From positions 1 to 15,603 of the forward strand of contig JAEZAS010000397.1 in the NCBI GenBank assembly GCA_023430365.1: 15,603 bases of DNA, given 5' to 3'. This document shows positions 5,314-12,300 of the stretch, in pieces (position 1 is the stretch's first letter; every line of letters begins with the position of its first letter). Under the pieces are notes generated by a model. That model was not told the origin of the DNA and searched no databases. It was given only the letters and a program-made list of their open reading frames with translations. The translations under genes were made by a program, and so were the position numbers. The stretch is from Planctomycetota bacterium (GTDB taxonomy: Bacteria; Planctomycetota; Planctomycetia; Pirellulales; Pirellulaceae).

Positions 5314-5338
5314 GGAGTTCTGGCGAATTCAGCTACGG
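5314..5338. repeat. EcoRI-word palindrome, copy D, overlapping a stop codon
   Basis: The sequence GAGTTC-TGGC-GAATTCAG-CTACGG matches copy B, including the flanking CTACGG, with a decayed left half. The TAG stop codon of the upstream gene (plus strand CTA at 5333-5335) lies inside the CTACGG flank. Confidence 0.7.
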
Positions 5339-6526
5339 GAGCGGATGTTCGTGCTTGCCGTTTTGCCAGGCCTGGTACGGATCGACCTGACGCCAGAGGC
5401 AGAGGGCTCGGGCCGCGTGCGAGTAGGGGCCATAGGCCTGAACGATGGACTTCGGGTCCATTTCGGTGAGCGTGCGGGCGAGCCACTGGCCGGCGCGGAC
5501 GATGGTCTCGCGCGGCGGCTGGACTTCGTCGGGCGCCAGGGCCAGCCATTCGAGGTGGTGGCCGGTGACGAGAATCTTGTCATACAGTTTCGCGGTCGCA
5601 TCGGTGCTGGCCGCTTCTCCTTGCGGCCAGCGGCGGGTCCAGTAGCCTTCGCTCGTCTGCGAGGTCACGAGCCGGTCACTCACCGCCTTCATGTAAGCGA
5701 TCATCTTCGCCCGCGTCAGCGGAGGTAGCTCCTGGCACTGCTCGTCGGCCCGGTAGAGCACGGCGAGCGCTTCCAGGCGATGCAGGCCGTTGCAGGGGCC
5801 CGCTTCGAACGGGTGAGAGATCAACTCTTCGACCATGTTTTGCAGCGAGATCTTCTCGCCATTGCTGTTGCGCCAGCTTTTGAGCGGGAACAGGTAGCGG
5901 GCATAGACGATGGTCGACCACTCGTACTCGAGCCGGTCAAGATGGAACCGCCGCATCGAAGCGTCGAGCAGGTCGGCAATCGTGGCCTCTCCGTCGCGCA
6001 TTTGCAGCGGCGTATCGAGCGGCAAGCCGGTCTCGGCAAACGTGGCGAGCAGGTCGTCGACGTGGTGGCTGGACGAATCGCGATGGTCGATCCGATCGTC
6101 GAACGAGCGGACGTTCAGCCCATCCTTGTCGAGATAGAAGAGAGGCGGGGCCGCTTCGCCCGCAACCTGGCGGAAGGTGCGATCGCTGAGGAAATAGTCG
6201 CGAAGTTCGCCCCCCGAGGGAACGGCGGGATCGCCGAAATCGGCCTCGGGGCCCCATAGGCGGAGCGCGTGGACGTAGGAATTGGTCTGCGACGGCCGGG
6301 CTGGAGGCTTTACGCGGTCGAGCACATCGAACAATTGCTGATCGGTGACGATCCGCGGTTCCGCTTGAACGGGCGTGATCGTCCACGGCCGATGCGAGCC
6401 GGCCGGGGCGATCGACTCGCTCTTGCCGCTGCTGGCGGCCACAAGCGTCAGGCGATAGGCCAGCAGCGCCGCGAGCAATAACAAAGGCGGCAAAACGAGA
6501 CGACTGAGGCGTTGGAGAAGTGTCAT
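5333..6526 (-). CDS. Membrane-anchored helical protein of unknown function
   Basis: This 397-residue protein starts at ATG 6526 with a basic N-terminus and one hydrophobic segment (about 10-31, LVLPPLLLLAALLAY), so it is an anchored or exported protein. The remainder is predicted soluble and helical. Three similar helix-turn units stand out: GPCNGLHRLEAL (243-254), VTGHHLEWLAL (320-330) and GPYSHAARAL (366-375). The pattern Gly-x(n)-His-x(2-4)-Ala-Leu and the phrase EGYWTRRWPQG resemble alpha/alpha-toroid proteins such as terpene cyclase-like or squalene-hopene-like folds, but no catalytic motif is visible. A frame extending upstream to 6658 exists; its extra 44 residues are translated from the hairpin repeats and are rejected. 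The Shine-Dalgarno is weak. The stop codon lies within a dispersed repeat, so the original C-terminus may have been altered. Function not recognised. Confidence 0.72.
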   Translation of the reverse strand: MTLLQRLSRLVLPPLLLLAALLAYRLTLVAASSGKSESIAPAGSHRPWTITPVQAEPRIVTDQQLFDVLDRVKPPARPSQTNSYVHALRLWGPEADFGDPAVPSGGELRDYFLSDRTFRQVAGEAAPPLFYLDKDGLNVRSFDDRIDHRDSSSHHVDDLLATFAETGLPLDTPLQMRDGEATIADLLDASMRRFHLDRLEYEWSTIVYARYLFPLKSWRNSNGEKISLQNMVEELISHPFEAGPCNGLHRLEALAVLYRADEQCQELPPLTRAKMIAYMKAVSDRLVTSQTSEGYWTRRWPQGEAASTDATAKLYDKILVTGHHLEWLALAPDEVQPPRETIVRAGQWLARTLTEMDPKSIVQAYGPYSHAARALCLWRQVDPYQAWQNGKHEHPLP

Positions 6527-6596
6527 GTGGTGTCGCTCGAGAGATTTCGTTGGATCACGCCCCGCACAACATCCTGGCAATTGAATTGGAAAATAG

Positions 6597-6676
6597 CCGG
6601 AGGCAAACCTGCCTCCGGGCCGCGATGCGAGTGGAGCGACCACTCGCGGGACTTTCACGGAGGCAGTTTGCCTCCG
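6597..6676. repeat. Three tandem hairpins, two of GGAGGCA type
   Basis: Three hairpins follow each other after the activator gene: CCGGAGGCA-AACC-TGCCTCCGG (6597-6618, 9-bp stem), GCGAGTGG-AGCGA-CCACTCGC (6627-6647, 8-bp stem) and CGGAGGCA-GTT-TGCCTCCG (6658-6676, 8-bp stem). The first and third share the GGAGGCA arm with loops that are near complements, suggesting inverted copies of one dispersed element. They lie between two genes on the minus strand and may end the transcript of the activator, though no T-run is seen. Confidence 0.65.
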
Positions 6677-6724
6677 GCTGCTTACTTGGGTGATTGCAAA
6701 CGCCCGCGGCGGGACGGTTCACGG

Positions 6725-8311
6725 CTACAGCAGGCCGAATTTCTTCATCTTGTTGTAGAGCGTGACGCGGCTGATCCCGAGTTCCGCGGCCGTTTCCTTG
6801 CGGCGGAAGTTGTTTCGTTGCAGCGAGTCCTGGATGATGCGGCGCTCGAGCACATCGACGCGCGATTCGAGCGACGCCTGGCTCATGCGCGACGCGGGGG
6901 CGAAGCCGCCGCTCGCCGCGGCATGCCCAGCCAAGGCTGGGGCGGGAACGCTGGCTGCGGTCTGCGGCGCTGGCGCCGGACGCGACACGGGCAGCGTCGG
7001 CATGGGGCCGCTGCGCATCCGGGCGCCCATCATGGCGGGCAAGGGCTGCGACGGCGACTCGTCGAGGTAGTGGCCGAGCGCCGGGTCGGCGTAGTCGTCC
7101 ATGTTGATCTGGGCCGCATGAGCGGTGGCCACAGCCGAACGAATGGAGCTGGGCAGATCGCCGACCGACAGCACGCCCCGCTGACAGTACAGCACGGCCC
7201 GGCGAACCACGTTTTCCATTTCGCGAACGTTGCCTGGCCAGTGATAGGCTCGCAGCGTCTCGAGAAACGCCGGCTCGATGGCGCGAAGCTGGATGCCGTG
7301 GGTCTTGCTGTGCTCGACGGCGAACTTGCGAGCCAGGAACTCGATGTCCCACGGCCGATGCCGCAGCGGCAGGAGGCGGAAGTTGAGGATGTTGAGGCGG
7401 TAGTACAAGTCGGTGCGGAATTGGCCGCTGCGAACCAGCTCCTCGAGGTTGTAGTTCGAGGCGACGACCAGCCGCGCTTGCGAGTAGTGGGTCTCGTTGC
7501 TGCCGACCGGTTCGTATTCTCCGGTTTCGATCACACGGAGCAGCTTGGCCTGTTGCTCGAGCGGCAGGACGTCGATTTCGTCGAGCAGGATTGTGCCGCG
7601 CCCCGCTGCGGCGAACTTGCCCTCGCGATCGCGGTCGGCGCCGGTGAACGCCCCTTTCACGTTGCCGAACAGTTCGCTTTCGATCAGGTCGGGCGGAAGA
7701 GCGCCGCAAGCCACGGTGCAGAAGCGCTCCTCGCGGCGCTCGCTCAGTTCGTGGATCAGGCGGGCGAGGAAGGTCTTGCCGCTGCCGGTTTCGCCGATGA
7801 GCAGGACGGTGACGTTGTGCCGCGCGGCGACCGTCAACTCGTCCATCATGTCGAACATTTCGGGGGTGAACGTGACCAGCGAACGCGAGCGGCCGTGGAG
7901 TTCCTTGTGAGGCATCTGCCGCCAGAAGCCGGCGAGCTCTCCTTCCACGTCCTGCTGCGTCCCCAGCAGGCGTCGCAGCCGGCTGAAATCGAGCGGCATC
8001 TCGAAGCATTCATCCGCCGCCTTGCCCGCGAGTTTTCGCAAACGGGGCGGGCAATCGGCGTCGAGCAGGGCGTAGAGTGGCGCGCTTTCGATGGCTTCGT
8101 CGAGTTCGGCAATGAACCGGCCGGGGGAGGATACGCCCAGGGTGTCGCGCTGCAAATGCACGACCACCGCGCTAACGGGTTGATCTTTCAGCCGCAGTTG
8201 CAGGGTTTCGAGCGTCTCGCAGGGGATCACTTGCTGTGAGCCATCGAGCTGCTTGCCCATTTCGAAGAGCAGGTTCGGATCGCGAGTCAGCACCAGAATG
8301 CTGGAAGTCAT
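6725..8311 (-). CDS. Sigma-54-dependent transcriptional activator with degenerate receiver domain
   Basis: This 528-residue protein has three parts. Residues 1-120 have receiver-like beta/alpha spacing (SSILVLTRDPNLLFEMG, then SAVVVHLQ) but lack the acidic pair after strand 1 and the phosphoacceptor Asp after strand 3. Residues about 145-390 form the AAA+ sigma-54 interaction domain: Walker A GETGSGKT (173-180), GAFTGA (220-225), Walker B ILLDE (241-245), arginine finger region FRTDLYYRL (298-306) and WPGNVREMENV (358-368). A Pro/Ala-rich linker (about 420-480) leads to a Fis-type helix-turn-helix (AAELGISRVTLYNKMKK, 508-524). It should bind upstream sites and open sigma-54 promoters using ATP. 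The ATG at 8311 starts right before the receiver-like strand; a GTG at 8371 would add 20 residues with no clear role. No partner kinase gene is adjacent. Targets unknown. Confidence 0.9.
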   Translation of the reverse strand: MTSSILVLTRDPNLLFEMGKQLDGSQQVIPCETLETLQLRLKDQPVSAVVVHLQRDTLGVSSPGRFIAELDEAIESAPLYALLDADCPPRLRKLAGKAADECFEMPLDFSRLRRLLGTQQDVEGELAGFWRQMPHKELHGRSRSLVTFTPEMFDMMDELTVAARHNVTVLLIGETGSGKTFLARLIHELSERREERFCTVACGALPPDLIESELFGNVKGAFTGADRDREGKFAAAGRGTILLDEIDVLPLEQQAKLLRVIETGEYEPVGSNETHYSQARLVVASNYNLEELVRSGQFRTDLYYRLNILNFRLLPLRHRPWDIEFLARKFAVEHSKTHGIQLRAIEPAFLETLRAYHWPGNVREMENVVRRAVLYCQRGVLSVGDLPSSIRSAVATAHAAQINMDDYADPALGHYLDESPSQPLPAMMGARMRSGPMPTLPVSRPAPAPQTAASVPAPALAGHAAASGGFAPASRMSQASLESRVDVLERRIIQDSLQRNNFRRKETAAELGISRVTLYNKMKKFGLL

Positions 8312-8735
8312 GCGGTCACCAGAACGAGGCGGAAGAGGTAGCAAGGCGGAGAGAATCGCAAGGCGATTCACCGAGTACGACTCACGCGGCTGGTTCGAGC
8401 GTGCGCGAGCGGTGCGGGCCGTTCGGCCGACCCACCTGATTCACGCTAGTTGGGCGGAAAAATGTACGAAGCGCCAATCTGCCTTAGCACGCGAAAATCA
8501 GGCTGAACGCGGCGGAGTATGACGGCTGTAGCGAATGTGCGGGCAGCCCAGATGCTAGCGAGGGGGTGGGATGACAGGCTTGGTGGGATGCGTTGAGTTT
8601 GCCGGAGGTAGGGGTCGCAGCGGTCGCTCCGCGGAGACTTGATATTCCGGCCAGGGCCGTCGATGACCAACTAGCATCGCCTCGAAAGAATCGGCGGGCG
8701 AGTCACGGCCAGTGTCGGCAGAAGAAGGAAACGCC
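8312..8735. other. Divergent intergenic region
   Basis: This region separates the minus-strand activator gene from the plus-strand small secreted protein gene, so it should hold two divergent promoters. No open frame with recognisable content is present. TTGATA at 8639-8644 has no well-spaced -10 partner. I see no clear promoter, operator or strong hairpin that I would defend. Confidence 0.4.
8724..8730 (+). promoter_or_regulatory. Ribosome binding site of the small secreted protein gene
   Basis: GAAGGAA lies five bases before the ATG at 8736 and selects this start over the in-frame ATG-like start 24 bases upstream at 8712. Confidence 0.65.
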
Positions 8736-9257
8736 ATGAACGTTGTGATTCTGACTGTCCTCGCTACGCTCGGCGGAACCAACGGCTATTCGACGGTGGG
8801 CGCTCACAACGAAGTCGTCTATGCGTCGCCGGCTGGAGATTGTGAGGCGTGCGGCGGCGGACACGGCCGTTGCGGTCATGGGCATCGGCCCCATGGCGGC
8901 TGGTTGGGGATGATGCCCCAGACTTGTTACAACCCCACGCTCGGCTGCTACGACGGCAATCGCCACAACCACCGCTACCCGGCGTTTCACGGCACTTACT
9001 ACCGTCGGCCTTACAACTACCGGAATGTGTTCGACTATCCGTGGCACGCGGACCTGCACGAGCCGACGTCGAACTTCGCCTATAACGTGAATGAAATGCC
9101 GGCCGCAGCGGTCGTTGCTCCGGCCCCTGTGCCTGCTCCTCCGGCGCCCGTGCCGGCTCCCGACGCGTTTGACCAGGGGGCCAATTCTTCCACGAAACGC
9201 GCCGAGCGCAGCATCCGGCCAACTTCGTTCTCGAAAGCCGTGCGGTTCGAGAAATAG
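8736..9257 (+). CDS. Planctomycete-type small exported Tyr/His/Cys-rich protein
   Basis: This 173-residue protein starts at ATG 8736 behind a good Shine-Dalgarno. It has a short hydrophobic N-terminus (MNVVILTVLATLGG), possibly a signal peptide although it lacks basic residues. A Gly/His/Cys segment follows (CEACGGGHGRCGHGH, 36-50), then a dense aromatic core: PQTCYNPTLGCYDGN (61-75), HRYPAFHGTYYRRPYNYR (79-96) and FDYPWHADLHEPTS (99-112). The Pro/Ala-rich segment 122-143 and a basic tail end the protein. I recognise the aromatic core as a conserved hypothetical family of Pirellulales-type planctomycetes; no function is established to my knowledge. The Cys/His cluster could bind metal or form disulfides. 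It is the only plus-strand gene here and converges on the large kinase gene, 79 bases away. Confidence 0.78.
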   Translation: MNVVILTVLATLGGTNGYSTVGAHNEVVYASPAGDCEACGGGHGRCGHGHRPHGGWLGMMPQTCYNPTLGCYDGNRHNHRYPAFHGTYYRRPYNYRNVFDYPWHADLHEPTSNFAYNVNEMPAAAVVAPAPVPAPPAPVPAPDAFDQGANSSTKRAERSIRPTSFSKAVRFEK

Positions 9258-9336
9258 AACGCTCGCAGGTTGTTCCGCAGCGAGCAGCCGCGACGCGCCT
9301 GGGCCCGGGACAGGTCGCCTTGGCGCTGCCTAAAGG

Positions 9337-12300
9337 CTAAGAATCAGCCGCTTCGCGCTTGCGAAGCCGAAGCTGCCGCGCGACCGCGTCGAGAAGTTGC
9401 AGACGATCGACCGGCTTGGGCAGATAAGCGTCGCAACCGACGCTAAGACACTTTTCCCGATCCCCTTGCATGGCACGAGCAGTCAGGGCGATGACGGGAA
9501 TCTGCGAGCCTTCGCTGCGCAGGCGGGCGACAGCGTCGTAGCCGCTGAGCACGGGCATGTGCATGTCCATGATGACGACGTCGATCGGCTGGTCGCTGTT
9601 TTCCGCGTCACGCAGGCGATCGATGGCTTCCTGGCCGTTCGACGCCAGGCTGACCTGCGCTCCGGCCCCTTCCAGGAACCGCTTGATCAGGTACTGGATG
9701 CCGCGCGTGTCTTCCGCCACGAGCGCATGGCAAGTGAGGGGCACTTCCTGGATGACCGGCGGAGCGGGTTCGAGCCGTTCAAGCTGCTGAGCTGGATCGA
9801 TGAGCGCTTCGGGAGCGTGCTGCGCGGTCGATATCTGAAGCCGGAAGGTGCTTCCGACCTTGGGTTTGCTTTCGACGAAGATTTCTCCCTGCAACCCGCC
9901 GGCGAGGCGCTGGCTGATGCACAGTCCCAGTCCTGTGCCGCCGAAACGTCGAGTCACCGAATGGTCGACCTGCGAAAACGGCTCGAACAGTCGCGAGAGC
10001 TCGTCCTCGCTCATGCCGATTCCGGTGTCGGCGACCTCGAACTCGATCCGCGGAGGGTTCAGGTCCGACAGATAGCGAGTGGTGATCCGAATGCCTCCCT
10101 GGTTCGTGAACTTGATCGCGTTGCCGACCAGGTTGATCAGGATCTGCCGCAGGCGCATCGGATCGGTGTAGACGGTCGCGGGAAGGCGGCCATCGAACTG
10201 CACTGCGAACGACAGCCCCTTCTCCTTGGCGCGTACGCTCATCACCGAAGCCAGGTCCTGCACCAGTTCGACGGGTGAACAGTCGATGCGATCGATGGCG
10301 AGCTTGCCCGATTCGATCTTCGAGAGGTCAAGAATGTCGTTGATCAACTCCACAAGGTGGTGGCTGCTCCGCTGGATCATCCGCAGCATTTCGATCCGCG
10401 ACGTGTCGGTCTCGCTGGCGAGCAGCAGTTCCGTCAGCCCCACCACCGAGGTCATCGGGGTGCGGATTTCGTGACTCATGTTGGCCAGGAAGGCGCTCTT
10501 GGCTTCGCTGGCGGCTTCGGCGGCCCGGCGTGCGTCGGCCAGTTCGTGCTCGAAGCGACTCCGACGAACAAATTGTCCCAGATCGTGTCCGACGGCGATC
10601 ATCATCTCGAGCAGCGCGACGTTGGGAGGCAGTTCCTCCCGCGTGCCGAAGCAGACCACCCCCACCACTTCGCGGTTCAGCAGCAACGGAAACGCATAGA
10701 CACTGACCAGCCCCGCTTGTAGCGCCGCTTCGGACCGGGTGTAGATCCGCTCATTGGCCAGCTCAGTGCTCCACATTGGTTCCCGACGTTGGTAGACATG
10801 GCCGACCAGGCCATCGGTGGGGCCCAGGCGAGTATTGAGCGTCGTTTCGCGGTACTCGAGACCGGCTTCGCTCGTGAGATTGCTGTGGAAATACTTGCAG
10901 ATGAGCTTTCGGTCGTCGGATTCCGGCAGCCACAGTTCGCAAACATCCACCTCGAGCGTTCGGCAGAACGATGCGAGAATCTGCGGCGCCGCCGTTTCGA
11001 GGTCCTGGGCGTTGATCAGGATCTGCGAGACGGCGTGTTCGGTCGCCAATCGCCGTTCGGCTCGGCGGCGCTGCGTGATGTCCCGGACAAAAGCGCTGAA
11101 CTCCCAATGATCGCCGATCTTGTTGGCCGCCACGGTCAACTCGATCGGAAAACGCTGCCCGCCGCGGCGAATGGCGGTCAGCTCGAGCCGCTTGTTGAGG
11201 ATGCGACCTTTCCCGGTTTCCAGGAAATTGCTCAGCCCGGCCCAGTGAGCGTCGCGGACGGTTGGGGGAATGATCAGGTCGGCCAGCGGCTGGCCGATGG
11301 CCTCGCTGGCCGAGTAGCGGAACATCTTCTCGGCCTTGGGATTCCAGCGCGTCACCAATCCCGAGTCGTCCATGCCGACCACGGCGTCCATCGCCGATTC
11401 GACGATCTTTCGCATCCGCATTTCGCTCTCGGCGAGCGAATCTTCCGCCAGCTTGCGATCGGTGAGATCGTGTCCGACCAGGGAGGTGCCCACCACGCCG
11501 CCGGCGCTGTTGCGCACCAGCGACAAGGTCCAGCGCACGACCAGCGGTGTGCCAGCCGACCGGCAAACGCCCGGCAGCTCGACCACCCTCCTGGTTTCGC
11601 CCTTGCGGACCGCAATGAACCAATCCTCCACCTCTCCCCGCAATTCTTCGGGGAACAGGACCGAGATGTGTCGTCCGACGATCTCCTCGGGCTCGTAGCG
11701 GAACAGGTTCGTGGCCCCGCGATTCCAGTGTTCGATTTGGCCCGCAAGGTTGGTTCCGATGATTGCAGCCTCCGACGATTCAACGATGTCGGACAGACGG
11801 CGGACATTCTCCTCCTGCCGCTTGATGGCCTCGATGTCGATGAGCGTGAGCACCACCCCGTCCACACTGCCTTGGCTGCGATAGGGCAGGATGCGGAGGA
11901 AGTAGACGTGGTCGCTCCGATCACGCACTTCGCGTTCGACGGGTGTGCCGGTTGCCAGCACCTTCCGAATGTCGTCGAGCAAACGATCGTCGTCGAGATT
12001 GCTGGCAAAGCTGTCGAGCGGCCGGCCCAGGTCCTGAGGCAAGAGATGGAAAGCTGTGGCCATCCGCGGCGTGAACTTGCGGATGCAAAGTTCGGAGTCG
12101 AGGAAGATCACCCCGACATCCGTGCTTTGCAGCAGGTTGTCCATGTCGTCGGTGAGTTCGGTCAACTCGGTAATCTTGCGCTGATGTTCGGCGTTGACCG
12201 TGTAGAGCTCTTCGTTGACGGAGTGTAGCTCTTCGTTGGTGCTTTGCAGCTCTTCGTTGGAGGCTACCAATTCTTCATTGGCAGCCTGTAGCTCCTCGTT

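Noticed and set aside
6527..6658. Longer N-terminus (44 extra residues) for the membrane-anchored helical protein
   Set aside because: The extra segment is translated from the GGAGGCA hairpin repeats and would place the membrane segment far from the N-terminus.
6512..8239. Plus-strand open frame of 575 codons antisense to the sigma-54 activator
   Set aside because: It is the complement of a gene with complete AAA+ motifs; its translation has no family motif and the frame is open because of GC-rich codon use on the other strand.
9261..9285. Terminator between the convergent genes (GCTCGC/GCGAGC)
   Set aside because: Only a 6-bp stem with a 13-base loop and no T-run in either direction; not strong enough to call.
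9397..12228. Long plus-strand open frames (293 and 479 codons) antisense to the hybrid kinase
   Set aside because: Both are shadows of the PAS/kinase/receiver coding sequence, which has intact catalytic motifs on the minus strand.
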